A stretch of 64,000 bases of DNA from an uncultured Collinsella sp. (GCA_958437935.1 CAUBPS010000012.1:18522-82521), one strand, 5' to 3'. Counted from the stretch's first letter, positions 20,835 through 30,873 are shown. Numbers and translations are program-made. Notes: generated by a model not told the origin, from the letters alone.

Positions 20835-21129
20835 GGCATCCTCCTCAAACTGATGGACCTCAATTTGAGCTTACGAGGAGGGTGGGCAGCCACGACCAGC
20901 GCGGGCAAAATAGGCCTCCGGCTGCAAACCAGATGCTGACCAAACACTTGACGAAAAGCTTGACCGAAAATGCGCACTGGAACAAAACCGCAGGTAAACA
21001 TAGGCGGCCAACCCGCCCTTTTGAGCCAAGCGCCCCCGGCCACCACAGAAACAGCAGAGCACCACAGCTCAAGAAGACGCCGAATGGACACTCGCGCGTC
21101 GACAAACGAACGAACCGCTCGCAAAGAGT

Positions 21130-21169
21130 GTCCCCAACGACTAGACAAAAATGACCAGTCATTGGGGAC
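21130..21169. repeat. Intergenic inverted repeat with GGGGAC arms
   Basis: GTCCCCAACGACT and AGTCATTGGGGAC pair over a short loop, just after the gltD stop. It may end transcription of gltBD. The rest of the gap 20,835-21,186 holds no supported gene. Confidence 0.65.
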
Positions 21170-21186
21170 GTTCTTAAATGACTACT

Positions 21187-22668
21187 TTACAGCTCCAGCG
21201 CCTCGGCGACCTCGGCAGCGCAGGCCAGGGCGTCGGCCATGGCGTTCACAACGAGCGAGCTGCCGTTGCGCGCATCACCGGCAACATACACCGGCGCGGC
21301 ATCCGCGGCGACGCCGTCGACACGCGCCGCAAGATGCGAGTCCTCGGCGGCCATCACAGGCAGCGGACGACCAGCGGTGGCAACAGGCACGCCTACCGCA
21401 TCGAACACGCCATGCTCAGGACCCGTAAAGCCGCAGGCGATGAGCACCAGCTGCGCCGGCACCTCGTGCTCGGAGCCCGCGATGCGCTCGGGCTTGCCAG
21501 CCGACCAATCCAGATCGACCACGCGCAGGCCCGCGGCCGCGCCCTTCTTGTCCAGCAGCACCTCGAGCGTATCCACGCCCCAAGCGCGCATCTCGCCGCC
21601 CATGGCAGCGATGGCCTCCTGCTGGCCGTAGTCGGTCTTCTTAACGTTTGGCCACTGCGGCCAGGGGTTGCTCGCCGCGCGCGCATCAGGCGCCGCCGGC
21701 AAGAACTCAAACTGGCGCACGCTGCGCGCACCCTGACGTACCGCGGTGCCCACGCAGTCGTTACCGGTATCGCCGCCGCCAATGACCACGACGTCCAGGC
21801 CACACGCGTTCACCACGGGCTCTCCGCCATCGAGCACCGAGACGGTCGAAGCCGTCAGGTAGTCCACGGCGTACACCACGCCCGGGGCATCAATGTTCGC
21901 AGCCGAAAGCCCACGCGGAGCACGAGCGCCGGCAGCCACCACGACAGCGTCAAAGCCATCGAGCTTGGCTGCCACCGCAGGGTCCGTCACATCTGCGCTC
22001 AGCTCAAAAACAATGCCCAGCTCGCGCATGAGCGCCACGCGACGCTCGACCACGGACTTCCCGAGCTTCATGTTGGGAATGCCATACATAAGCAAACCGC
22101 CCGGACGGTCGTCACGCTCAAACACCGTCACGCGGGCGCCGCGACGCGCGAGCTCCCATGCTGCCACCAGACCAGCAGGACCGGAGCCCACCACGGCGAC
22201 CGTGGGTGCGCCCTCCCCCGCCGGCTCAAAGCGACGCGGGCCACCGTTTGCCCATTCGTGGTCGCTGATCGCACGCTCGTTGTCATGGATCGTCGTGGGC
22301 TGACCGTCGACCGACCCCAAGTTGCATGCGGCCTCGCACAGCGCCGGGCACACGCGACTCGTGAACTCGGGCATGGGCGAGGTGAGCGACAGACGCTCGG
22401 CAGCCTCGTCCCAGCGGCCGCGGTACACCAGCTCATTCCACTCGGGAATCAGGTTGTGCAGCGGGCAGCCGCTCGGGCGTGCCTTGCCAAAGCTCGCGCC
22501 CATCTGGCAAAACGCCACGCCGCACATCATGCAACGGCTCGCCTGGGCGCGACGTGCATCGTCATCGAGCTCCACGTACAGCGGATCAAAATCATGGCTG
22601 CGCTCCTCCACGGGACGAAGCTCGTGGGTCACGCGATCGATATCAAGAAAAGCACCGGGCTTACCCAT
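21187..22668 (-). CDS. gltD: Glutamate synthase small subunit
   Basis: 493 residues. The N-terminal Fe-S region (RCMMCGVAFC, GCPLHNLIPEW, CPALCEAAC) is followed by an FAD motif (VGSGPAGLVAAWELARRGA) and an NAD(P)H motif (VIGGGDTGNDCVGTAV). The subunit passes electrons from NADPH to the large subunit. Its ribosome-binding site GGAGG overlaps the end of gltB, 5 bases away, giving tight coupling. Confidence 0.95.
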   Translation of the reverse strand: MGKPGAFLDIDRVTHELRPVEERSHDFDPLYVELDDDARRAQASRCMMCGVAFCQMGASFGKARPSGCPLHNLIPEWNELVYRGRWDEAAERLSLTSPMPEFTSRVCPALCEAACNLGSVDGQPTTIHDNERAISDHEWANGGPRRFEPAGEGAPTVAVVGSGPAGLVAAWELARRGARVTVFERDDRPGGLLMYGIPNMKLGKSVVERRVALMRELGIVFELSADVTDPAVAAKLDGFDAVVVAAGARAPRGLSAANIDAPGVVYAVDYLTASTVSVLDGGEPVVNACGLDVVVIGGGDTGNDCVGTAVRQGARSVRQFEFLPAAPDARAASNPWPQWPNVKKTDYGQQEAIAAMGGEMRAWGVDTLEVLLDKKGAAAGLRVVDLDWSAGKPERIAGSEHEVPAQLVLIACGFTGPEHGVFDAVGVPVATAGRPLPVMAAEDSHLAARVDGVAADAAPVYVAGDARNGSSLVVNAMADALACAAEVAEALEL

Positions 22669-22673
22669 GGCAC

Positions 22674-25600
22674 TTACGCCTCCTTCTTGGTCGAAGCAAC
22701 AGAGCTGGCGGCGGCGGGCACAGCGCCAGCGACACCACCCGCCACATCAAAGCGAGCGACATCGGCGGCGTCGGCGCGACCGGTCACAATGTCAAACGCC
22801 AGCTCCTCGGCCTGCTCATGCGTCTTGCCGACGGCCTCGGCGGCGGCGACAATCGCCAGCACGCGCTCGTACTCGGTTGGAATGACCTTCACAAAGTGCT
22901 TGCTCATCGTCTCAAAGCTGTAGAGCAGCTTAATGCCGCGCGGGCTCTGCGTCACGTCCACGTGCTCCTGGATGAGCTCGCGAATCTGCGCCAGCTCGCC
23001 GGCCGTCGGGGCTTTAAGCTCAACGCTCTCGTGGTTCACACGGGCATTGAGCGTGCCGTACTGGTCAAAGACATAGGCCACGCCACCCGTCATGCCGGCG
23101 GCGAAGTTCTGCCCGACCTCGCCCAGGATGAGCGCCAGACCACCCGTCATGTACTCGCAGCCATGGTTGCCGCAGCCCTCGACCACCACCGTGGCACCGG
23201 AGTTGCGTACGCCAAAGCGCTGGCCTGCCAGGCCGTTAATGAAGCCGCGGCCGCTCGTGGCGCCAAAGAACGCAACGTTGCCCACGATGATGTTCTCATC
23301 GAACTTGTAGGTCGCATGCGGGTTGGGGCGCACCGACACCTCGCCGCCCGAAAGGCCCTTGCCAAAGTAGTCGTTGGCGTCGCCGCACACGTTGAGCGTA
23401 ATGCCGCGCGGCAGGAAGGCGCCAAAGCTCTGACCGGCCGAACCGTCGCAATCGATAGTGATGGAGCCGGCGGGCAGGCCCTCGGGATGCGCCTTGGTCA
23501 CCGCGTTGCCCAAGATGGTGCCCACGCAGCGGTTGACGTTGGCGATATCGGCGCGGAAGCGAATCGGGCGCAGGTGCGCACGGGCATCGGCCGTGTAGGG
23601 CACAAACAACGTGGAGTCGAGCGTCTTGTCGAGCTCGCTGTCCGCAGCCATCTGGGGCAGGAAGTGACGGCCGTCGGCACCCGGGATGTGGGCACCAAAC
23701 TCACAGGTCGCGCTCGCCAGCACGGGCGACAGATCCAGCAGGTTAGCCTTGCGGTTGCCCGGGACCTCGATCTGGCGCAAGCACTCGGGATGGCCGACCA
23801 TCTCGTCGACCGTGCGGAAGCCCAGGCTCGCCATGACCTCGCGCAGCTGCTCGGCAACAAAGAGCATAAAGTGCTCGACGTGCTCTGGCTTGCCGCGGAA
23901 GCCGCGACGCAGGCGGCAGTTTTGCGTAGCGATGCCGGCCGGGCAGGTATCCTGCTGGCAGTCGCGCTGCATGAGGCAGCCCATGGAGATGAGCGGCATG
24001 GTCGCAAAGCCAAACTCCTCGGCGCCCAACAGGCAGGCGACAGCGACGTCGGTGCCGTCCATGAGCTTGCCGTCGGCCTCGAGCACTACGCGCGAGCGCA
24101 GGCCGTTTTGCAGCAGCGTCTGCTGGGCCTCGGCAAGGCCAAGCTCCAGCGGCAGACCCGCGTGCCAGATAGAGTCGCGCGCAGCGGCACCCGAGCCGCC
24201 ATTGTGGCCGCTGATCAAGATCTTGTCGGCAGCGCCCTTGGCCACGCCGGTGGCGATGGTGCCGACGCCGGCCTCGCTGACCAGCTTGACCGACACGCGT
24301 GCGCCGGGATTGGCGTTCTTAAGATCGAAGATCAGCTCTGCCAGGTCCTCGATGGAGTAAATATCGTGGTGAGGCGGAGGCGAGATCAGGCCGATGCCGG
24401 GCGTGGACTGACGGACCTCGGCAATCCAGGGATAGACCTTCTTGCCGGGCAGGTGGCCGCCCTCGCCGGGCTTGGCGCCCTGGGCCATCTTGATCTGAAT
24501 CTCGAAGGCGCTGCACAGGTAGCGGCTCGTCACGCCAAAGCGCGCGCTTGCCACCTGCTTGATGGCGGAGTTCTTGGAGTCACCGTTAGCCAGCGGGGTC
24601 TCGCGACGCGGATCCTCACCGCCCTCGCCGGAGTTGGAACGGCCGTGCAGACGGTTCATAGCGATGGCCATGCACTCGTGCGCCTCTTTGCTGATGGAGC
24701 CGTACGACATGGCGCCGGTGTTAAAGCGGCGGACGATGTTGAGCGCGGGCTCCACCTCGTCGAGTGAAACCGGCGTGCGACCGTTGGCATTAAAGTCGAG
24801 CAAGTCGCGCAGGCGCACGGCACGGCCGGTGCGGTGCAGGCGGGCGCTGTACTCCTTAAAGGTGTCGTAGCTGTCCTCACGGCAGGCGGTCTGCAGCAAG
24901 TAGACAGTCTGCGGATCGATGAGGTGATCCTCGCCGCCGAGCGGGCGCCACTTGGTCAGGCCCAACGTGGGCAGCTGATCGGGAGCCGGGCTCTTAAGGA
25001 TAGCGAGAGCGGCGTCATAGCGCTCATTTTGCTCGCGTTCGACCTCCTCGACACCCATACCGCCCACACGGCTCACCGTGCCGGCGAAGTACGCGTTGAC
25101 GAACTCCGGCGTAAAGCCAACGGCCTCGAAGATCTGCGCGGAGTGGTAGCTCTGCACCGTGGAGATGCCCATCTTGGACATGATGGAGACGATGCCCGCC
25201 GTCGCGGCCTTGTTGTAATTGGCGATGCCCTGCTCGGCCGTCACGTCCAGGTCGCCGCGTGCCGCCAGATTGCGGATGCACGCATGCGCGTTGTACGGAT
25301 AGATGCCGCTCGCGGAGTAGCCCACTAGCGCCGCAAAGTCGTGCGGGGACACGGCGTCACCGCACTCCACCACGATGTCGGCAAAGGTACGCACGCCGGC
25401 GCGGATCAGGTGGTTGTGCACGCAGCCCACGGCGAGCAGCGACGGCACGGGCACCTCGCCCGCAGCGGCATGATCGCTCAGCACCACGATGTTCACGCCG
25501 TCGCGGACCGCAGCCTCGACGTCTTCGGCAAGCTGCTTGAGCGCAGCCTGCAGCGCGCCCTCACCCGCGTCGCGGCGGTACACGGCACGGAACCGGCGGG

Positions 25601-27371
25601 TCTTAAAGCCAACACGGTCAATCGCGCAAATGCGGTCGAACTCCTCCTCGCTCAGCAGCGGGCGCTCCAGGCGCACCAGCTGGCAGGCCGTACGGGAGTC
25701 CTCGAGCAAGTTGCCGTGGTTGCCCAGGTAGAGCGTGGTCGAAGTCACCATGTGCTCGCGCAGGGCATCAATCGGCGGATTCGTGACTTGGGCGAACAGC
25801 TGATAGAAGTAATCGAAGAACGAGCGCGTCTTCTTGGACAGGCAGGCCAGCGGCGCATCGATGCCCATCGAGGCAAGCGGTGCCTTGCCCTGCTGGGCCA
25901 TGGGACGCACGACCTCGTCGACGTCATCCCAGTGGTAGCCGAGCTTGGCCATGCGCACGGCGGCGGGCACCTCGGCATCCTCGGCGGGCGCGGGCGCGGC
26001 GGGCTTGTCGAGCGCGTCAACGGTTAGCGTCTCCTCGGCAATCCAATCACGGTAGGGCTTTTCCTTGGCGTAACGGGCACGCAGCTCATCGTTGTAGATG
26101 ACGCGCCCGCGGGCAAAGTCGACCTCGAGCATCTGGCCCGGTCCCAGGCAGCCGCTCGTCAGGATGTTCTCGGGGCTCACCTCGATGGTGCCCACCTCGC
26201 TTGCCAGCATAAAGCGACCGTCGCGCGTCACATAGTAGCGGGCGGGACGCAGGCCGTTACGGTCGAGGGCGGCACCCAGCGTGCGACCGTCGGTAAAGGC
26301 GATGGCGGCCGGACCGTCCCACGGCTCCATGAGCATGGACTGGTAAGCGTCGTAGGCGCGGCGCTCCTCACTCAGGCTGTCGTTGTGGTCCCACGGCTCG
26401 GGCAGCAGCATGGATGCGGCACGCGTAAGCGGGCGACCGTTCATGACCAGGAACTCGAGCACGTTATCCAGAATCGCGGAGTCGGAACCCTCGCGGTTGA
26501 TGATGGGCATCACGCGCTCAAGATCGTGCTGCAGCACGGGGCTGTACAGGTTGGGCTCGCGGGCGCGGATCCAGTTGACGTTGCCCTTGAGGGTGTTGAT
26601 CTCGCCGTTGTGGATGATAAAGCGGTTGGGGTGCGCGCGCTCCCAGCTGGGCGTGGTGTTGGTGGAGTAGCGCGAGTGGACGAGCGCCACGGCCGTCTTG
26701 ACGGCGGCGTCGTTGAGGTCGATGAAGAAGCGGCGCATCTGCGTGGCGACCAGCATGCCCTTGTACACGATGGTGCGCGAGCTCATGGAGCACACATAGA
26801 AGATCTTGTCGCGCAGGGCAAACTCGGCGTCGGCCTTCTTTTCGATGGTGCGGCGGCACACGTACAGGCGACGCTCAAAGGCGTCGCCCGCCGGCGTGTC
26901 GTCGGGACGGCCCAGAAAGGCCTGCAGGATGGTAGGCATACAGGCGCGGGCCGTCTCGCCCAGGTCGTGCGGATCGACCGGCACCTCGCGCCAAAAGAGC
27001 AGCGGCACGCCGGCCTCGGCACAGCCCTCCTCAAACACGCGGCGGGCATCCTCTACGCCCTTGTCGTCCTGCGGGAAGAACAGCATGGCCACGCCATAGT
27101 CGCCCTCTGCCGGCAGAATCTGGCCGCACTTTTGGGCCTCTTTACGGAAAAAGTGATGCGGAACCTGGAACAGGATGCCAGCGCCGTCGCCGGTGTTCTT
27201 CTCGAGTCCCGTGCCGCCGCGGTGCTCCAAGTTGACCAGAATGGACAGTGCATCGTCCAGAATCTGGTGATGGCGCTCGCCGTTGATATCGGCAAGTGCG
27301 CCGATGCCACATGCATCGTGGTCGAATTCGGGGCGATAAAGGCCCTGCTGCTGAGCGGAATCTGCCTGCAT
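22674..27371 (-). CDS. gltB: Glutamate synthase large subunit
   Basis: 1565 residues, full length. The N-terminal glutaminase domain has its nucleophile Cys in HDACGIGALAD, preceded by a ~20-residue propeptide. The FMN-binding synthase domain shows ISGHNGGSGAAARDS, and the [3Fe-4S] cysteines lie in CLMQRDCQQDTCPAGIAT. A Gly-rich beta-helix ends the protein. With GltD it makes two glutamate from glutamine and 2-oxoglutarate. The gap upstream (27,372-27,751) carries a family B repeat and the gpmA promoter region. Confidence 0.96.
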   Translation of the reverse strand: MQADSAQQQGLYRPEFDHDACGIGALADINGERHHQILDDALSILVNLEHRGGTGLEKNTGDGAGILFQVPHHFFRKEAQKCGQILPAEGDYGVAMLFFPQDDKGVEDARRVFEEGCAEAGVPLLFWREVPVDPHDLGETARACMPTILQAFLGRPDDTPAGDAFERRLYVCRRTIEKKADAEFALRDKIFYVCSMSSRTIVYKGMLVATQMRRFFIDLNDAAVKTAVALVHSRYSTNTTPSWERAHPNRFIIHNGEINTLKGNVNWIRAREPNLYSPVLQHDLERVMPIINREGSDSAILDNVLEFLVMNGRPLTRAASMLLPEPWDHNDSLSEERRAYDAYQSMLMEPWDGPAAIAFTDGRTLGAALDRNGLRPARYYVTRDGRFMLASEVGTIEVSPENILTSGCLGPGQMLEVDFARGRVIYNDELRARYAKEKPYRDWIAEETLTVDALDKPAAPAPAEDAEVPAAVRMAKLGYHWDDVDEVVRPMAQQGKAPLASMGIDAPLACLSKKTRSFFDYFYQLFAQVTNPPIDALREHMVTSTTLYLGNHGNLLEDSRTACQLVRLERPLLSEEEFDRICAIDRVGFKTRRFRAVYRRDAGEGALQAALKQLAEDVEAAVRDGVNIVVLSDHAAAGEVPVPSLLAVGCVHNHLIRAGVRTFADIVVECGDAVSPHDFAALVGYSASGIYPYNAHACIRNLAARGDLDVTAEQGIANYNKAATAGIVSIMSKMGISTVQSYHSAQIFEAVGFTPEFVNAYFAGTVSRVGGMGVEEVEREQNERYDAALAILKSPAPDQLPTLGLTKWRPLGGEDHLIDPQTVYLLQTACREDSYDTFKEYSARLHRTGRAVRLRDLLDFNANGRTPVSLDEVEPALNIVRRFNTGAMSYGSISKEAHECMAIAMNRLHGRSNSGEGGEDPRRETPLANGDSKNSAIKQVASARFGVTSRYLCSAFEIQIKMAQGAKPGEGGHLPGKKVYPWIAEVRQSTPGIGLISPPPHHDIYSIEDLAELIFDLKNANPGARVSVKLVSEAGVGTIATGVAKGAADKILISGHNGGSGAAARDSIWHAGLPLELGLAEAQQTLLQNGLRSRVVLEADGKLMDGTDVAVACLLGAEEFGFATMPLISMGCLMQRDCQQDTCPAGIATQNCRLRRGFRGKPEHVEHFMLFVAEQLREVMASLGFRTVDEMVGHPECLRQIEVPGNRKANLLDLSPVLASATCEFGAHIPGADGRHFLPQMAADSELDKTLDSTLFVPYTADARAHLRPIRFRADIANVNRCVGTILGNAVTKAHPEGLPAGSITIDCDGSAGQSFGAFLPRGITLNVCGDANDYFGKGLSGGEVSVRPNPHATYKFDENIIVGNVAFFGATSGRGFINGLAGQRFGVRNSGATVVVEGCGNHGCEYMTGGLALILGEVGQNFAAGMTGGVAYVFDQYGTLNARVNHESVELKAPTAGELAQIRELIQEHVDVTQSPRGIKLLYSFETMSKHFVKVIPTEYERVLAIVAAAEAVGKTHEQAEELAFDIVTGRADAADVARFDVAGGVAGAVPAAASSVASTKKEA

Positions 27372-27554
27372 CGCGATCCTCCCCTAGATATTTAGACAGT
27401 CAGTTGACTAGGCATACTAGGAGCATCGCCGGCCCGTTGTGTTTCCCACCCGTTTCGAAACAATCGCGTAACGCGCGCCCTACGAGTGGACACCGCCGAC
27501 CTCAAGGGCGACAACATAGGCCCCAAGTTCGGCCTGCAAACTCACCTCTTCAAA

Positions 27555-27613
27555 CGTCTCAATCTGTAACACCTAGACCCAATTTCCATCCCTAGTTGTT
27601 ACAGATCAAGACA
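27555..27613. repeat. Intergenic inverted repeat, family B, copy 4
   Basis: CGTCTCAATCTGTAACA and TTGTTACAGATCAAGACA are the arms. It lies between the divergent gltB and gpmA starts, so it is not downstream of a gene on either strand. Confidence 0.85.
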
Positions 27614-27751
27614 TTTCGGTAACCCCCCTTTCACCATCCTATTCAAATACAATAATTTTGTTAGTCTTGGTTAACTTTTGAGCCTAAAACGGGTATCCTT
27701 TGCGGCGTCAAACAAACGGCACGCATGCCGTGCCACATTAAGGAGGCCCCT

Positions 27752-28525
27752 ATGGCAAACCAGACAGACCGGCAGACGATCCAACTCGTCCTTATCCGCC
27801 ACGGAGAGTCGGAGTGGAACAAACTCAACCTGTTCACCGGCTGGACCGACGTAGAGCTCACCGACACGGGCCGCGAAGAAGCCGCCGCAGGCGGTCGAGC
27901 CCTCAAAGAAGCCGGTTTCGACTTTGACGTCTGCTACACTTCGCGCCTCAAGCGCGCGATCCACACCCTCAACATCGTGCTCGGCCAAATGGATCGCGAG
28001 TGGCTGCCCGTCATCAAATCCTGGAAGCTCAACGAGCGCCACTACGGCGCGTTGCAGGGTCTCAACAAGGCCGATGCCGCGGCGGAGCACGGCGACGAAC
28101 AGGTGCTCATCTGGCGCCGCTCCTTCGATATCTGCCCGCCGGCACTCGAGCCGAACGACGCGCGCGATCCCCACACCCAGGAGCAATACCGTGATGTCGC
28201 ACCCGACCAGCTGCCCTACACCGAGTGCCTCAAGGACACGATAGCCCGTGCCTGGCCTTATTTCGAAGACGAGATTCGCCCCCAGATGCTCGCCGGCAAG
28301 CGCGTACTCATCGCCGCACACGGCAACTCCCTGCGCTCTCTCGTCATGAAGTTCGAGCACCTCACGCCCGAGGAGATCCTCAAGGTCAACATCCCCACCG
28401 GCGTGCCGCTCGTTTACACCTTCGACACCGATTTCAACGTCCTCGACAAGCGCTACATCGGCGACCCGGCGACCATCGCCGCCAAGATCGACGACGTGGC
28501 CAACCAAGGCAAGGCGCGCAGGTAA
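27752..28525 (+). CDS. gpmA: 2,3-bisphosphoglycerate-dependent phosphoglycerate mutase
   Basis: 257 residues. The catalytic phospho-His is in LIRHGESEWN and the second His in IAAHGNSLRSLV. TGWTDVELT and ERHYGALQGLNK are typical of the dPGM family. It interconverts 3- and 2-phosphoglycerate in glycolysis. AAGGAGG precedes the ATG at 27,752. Confidence 0.95.
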   Translation: MANQTDRQTIQLVLIRHGESEWNKLNLFTGWTDVELTDTGREEAAAGGRALKEAGFDFDVCYTSRLKRAIHTLNIVLGQMDREWLPVIKSWKLNERHYGALQGLNKADAAAEHGDEQVLIWRRSFDICPPALEPNDARDPHTQEQYRDVAPDQLPYTECLKDTIARAWPYFEDEIRPQMLAGKRVLIAAHGNSLRSLVMKFEHLTPEEILKVNIPTGVPLVYTFDTDFNVLDKRYIGDPATIAAKIDDVANQGKARR

Positions 28526-28600
28526 CCCCAACCCAAACCCGACGCGTGGCGCCGCATGACCCAGATGCGACGCCACGCCGCCCATACACAGGAGCGCACC

Positions 28601-29857
28601 ATGCTCAACCATCTCAAACAACACTTTGGCTCCCGACGCACCGGTGGTCACGGAGGCCTAGACATTGCGCGGCACATCGGCCCCGGGCTGCTCGTGACCG
28701 TCGGCTTTATCGACCCGGGCAACTGGGCCTCCAATATGGCCGCGGGCTCGCAGTTTGGCTACGCGCTGCTGTGGATCGTCACGCTGTCCACGATTATGCT
28801 CATCGCGTTGCAGCACAACGCGGCGCACCTGGGCATCGCCACGGGCACCTGTCTTGCCGAGGCCACGACACGCTACCTCCCCCGCATCGTGGGACGCGCG
28901 GTACTCGCCAGTGCCTACCTCGCGACCATCGCCACCGCTATGGCCGAGGTCCTGGGCGGCGCGATCGCGCTCCAGATGCTCTTTGGACTGCCCGTGCGCG
29001 CCGGCTGCGTCATCGTGGCCGCGGCATCGATGGCAATGCTCATGACGAACTCCTACAAGCGTGCCGAGCGCTGGATCATCGCCTTCGTCGGCGTGGTAGG
29101 ACTCTCGTTTTTGGCCGAGCTTGCGCTAGTCAAGGTCGACTGGCCGCAAGCCGCCGCAAGCTGGATCACGCCCAGTATGCCCACTGGCTCTGCCGCGATT
29201 ATCGTGAGTGTCCTGGGTGCGGTCGTTATGCCCCACAACCTTTTTCTGCACTCCGAGGTCATCCAATCCATGCACTTCGAAGGCCAAGGCGAGCAAGTTA
29301 TCGAGGAACGTCTGCGCTACGAGCTCTTCGACACGCTCTTTTCGATGGGCGTGGGCTGGGCAATCAACTCGGCCATGGTCATCCTGGCCGCAACGACCTT
29401 CTTTGCGCACGGCATTGTCGTAGACGACCTCGCAGTCGCAGCGGCCACGCTCTCCCCCATTCTGGGCCCGGCAAGCTCGGCCATCTTTGCGGTGGCACTG
29501 CTGTTTGCGGGTATATCGAGTAGTGTGACGGCGGGCATGGCGGCGGGCACCATCACCGCAGGCATGTTCGACGAGGAATACGACATCCACGACCGACATT
29601 CCTCGATCGGGGTGGCGGCTTGTTTCGTCGGCGCAGTGGCGGCATGCTTGGTCGTCCCGAATCCTTTTGAGGGTCTCATCTGGAGTCAGGCGCTGCTGTC
29701 GCTTCAGTTGCCGATTACGGTCTTTGTGCTCATACGACTCACCAGTTCGCCCCGCGTTATGGGCAAATACGCCAACTCGCGCCCGCTCAACGCGCTGCTC
29801 GTAGGGATCGGCGTCATCGTGACGATTCTCGACATCGTGCTGCTAACGGGGATGTAA
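28601..29857 (+). CDS. NRAMP-family divalent metal (Mn2+/Fe2+) transporter
   Basis: 418 residues with about eleven hydrophobic helices. The metal-binding motif DPGNWASN is in helix 1, and the helix 6 motif appears as VVMPHNLFLHS. Proteins of this family are proton-coupled importers of Mn2+ and Fe2+ in the cytoplasmic membrane. ATG 28,601 has AGGAG upstream, 75 bases after gpmA, which may be co-transcribed; Mn is not a cofactor of dPGM, so no functional link is claimed. Confidence 0.85.
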   Translation: MLNHLKQHFGSRRTGGHGGLDIARHIGPGLLVTVGFIDPGNWASNMAAGSQFGYALLWIVTLSTIMLIALQHNAAHLGIATGTCLAEATTRYLPRIVGRAVLASAYLATIATAMAEVLGGAIALQMLFGLPVRAGCVIVAAASMAMLMTNSYKRAERWIIAFVGVVGLSFLAELALVKVDWPQAAASWITPSMPTGSAAIIVSVLGAVVMPHNLFLHSEVIQSMHFEGQGEQVIEERLRYELFDTLFSMGVGWAINSAMVILAATTFFAHGIVVDDLAVAAATLSPILGPASSAIFAVALLFAGISSSVTAGMAAGTITAGMFDEEYDIHDRHSSIGVAACFVGAVAACLVVPNPFEGLIWSQALLSLQLPITVFVLIRLTSSPRVMGKYANSRPLNALLVGIGVIVTILDIVLLTGM

Positions 29858-29885
29858 TTGGGATGGCGTGACTGTCCAGATATAA

Positions 29886-29910
29886 CGTCTCAATCTGTAA
29901 CACGTGAGAC
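29886..29910. repeat. Collapsed family B repeat, copy 5
   Basis: CGTCTCAATCTGTAACACGT keeps one arm of family B and is followed at once by GAGAC, as if the centre and most of the second arm had been lost. It lies just after the NRAMP gene. Confidence 0.6.
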
Positions 29911-29933
29911 CGTTTTAAACCGTCAGATAAATC

Positions 29934-29970
29934 AAAAGGGTCCCGGCCGAGAATTCGACCGGGACCCTTG
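29934..29970 (-). terminator. Terminator of the rubredoxin unit
   Basis: AAGGGTCCCGG and CCGGGACCCTTTTG form a strong stem with a short T-tract on the minus strand, 40 bases after the rubredoxin stop. It may serve the opposite strand as well. Confidence 0.8.
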
Positions 29971-30009
29971 GACAGAGCTACATGTTGTTGCAAGTCGTGT
30001 GTCTACGAG

Positions 30010-30153
30010 CTACTCCTCGACAAGCTCAAACTCATCGGGGCCGACGCCGCAGACCGGGCACACGTAGTCCTCGGGCAGCTCGGGCGTGTCGACCTCAACC
30101 TCGTAACCGCAAACGGTGCACACAAACTTATACGTCTTCTTCTCCTCAGCCAT
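30010..30153 (-). CDS. Rubredoxin-like protein
   Basis: 47 residues with two CxxC knuckles, CTVCGYEVEV and YVCPVCGVGPDEFE, enough to bind one iron. It is shorter than classical rubredoxins (~52). The start at 30,151-30,153 (MAEEKKTYKF) has AGAGGAG upstream, while the longer frame does not. It carries single electrons in the cytoplasm. It lies downstream of a flavin reductase gene on the same strand; in some anaerobes the two occur fused as a high-molecular-weight rubredoxin. Confidence 0.88.
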   Translation of the reverse strand: MAEEKKTYKFVCTVCGYEVEVDTPELPEDYVCPVCGVGPDEFELVEE

Positions 30154-30242
30154 GATGTTCTCCTCTCGAACGCGACTGGTGATGTACTTCATTTATTAGT
30201 ATAGATTCTCAATAATATAATGCAAGTATTTTTAGAACATTT

Positions 30243-30746
30243 CTAGCCTTGATATGAGGACGCCTTCGGAGGCGTCTTGCCCTTCAGGACCTTATGGTAG
30301 TAATCGTAGGTGAGCGGTGTCTCGTCGCTCAAGCGCTCGGCATCCTCAACCTCGCCGATAAACAGTAGATGCGTGCCCACATCCACGGTGTCGATCAGAC
30401 GGCAGCTAAACAGCGCTGCCGCGTGCTCGGGAACATAGGGCATACCCAGTGCGGTCTCGCGCGTCTCGTACTTGGCAAACTTGTCGTAATCGCTGCTGGT
30501 GCGGAAGCCAAAATTGCCGATATAGAGCATGTCGGCGGTCTGGTCAATCACGGTCAGTGCAAAGGCCTTGGCAGATGCAATAACGCCAGACGTGACATTT
30601 TCCTTGTTCACGGCAATCGAGATGCGCGGCGGGACGGATGTCACCTGCACTGCTGTGTTGATAACGCAGCCGGCACGCAGCCCGTCCGCCGCGGCGCTCA
30701 CCACGTACAGGCCACTCGGCATGGTAAAGAACGCAGTTTTGTCCAT
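30243..30746 (-). CDS. Flavin reductase-like FMN-binding protein
   Basis: 167 residues matching the flavin_reduct split-barrel fold (SGLYVVSAAADG, TSVPPRISIAVNKEN, FALTVIDQTAD, CRLIDTVDVGTHLLFIGEV). The start at 30,744-30,746 has GGGGAGTG upstream; the 64-codon upstream extension crosses a terminator and is not real. It probably reduces flavin or passes electrons to the rubredoxin encoded 89 bases downstream, as in oxygen-detoxifying systems of anaerobes (inference). Confidence 0.82.
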   Translation of the reverse strand: MDKTAFFTMPSGLYVVSAAADGLRAGCVINTAVQVTSVPPRISIAVNKENVTSGVIASAKAFALTVIDQTADMLYIGNFGFRTSSDYDKFAKYETRETALGMPYVPEHAAALFSCRLIDTVDVGTHLLFIGEVEDAERLSDETPLTYDYYHKVLKGKTPPKASSYQG

Positions 30747-30796
30747 AACGATCACTCCCCTAGCTCGGGTTGGAACCTCATGGATGTATGTACCCA

Positions 30797-30831
30797 CAAA
30801 AAAGGCGGCACCCATAACGGACGCCGCCTTT
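30797..30831 (-). terminator. Terminator downstream of smpB
   Basis: AAAGGCGGC and GCCGCCTTTTTT form stem and T-tract on the minus strand, between smpB and the flavin reductase start. Confidence 0.85.
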
Positions 30832-30873
30832 GAGACATATGTGTCAGAACAGTAAGAAAGATGAGACGCCCGC

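Noticed and set aside
22479..24767. 762-codon plus-strand open frame
   Set aside because: Antisense to gltB; low-complexity Ala/His/Arg protein without motifs.
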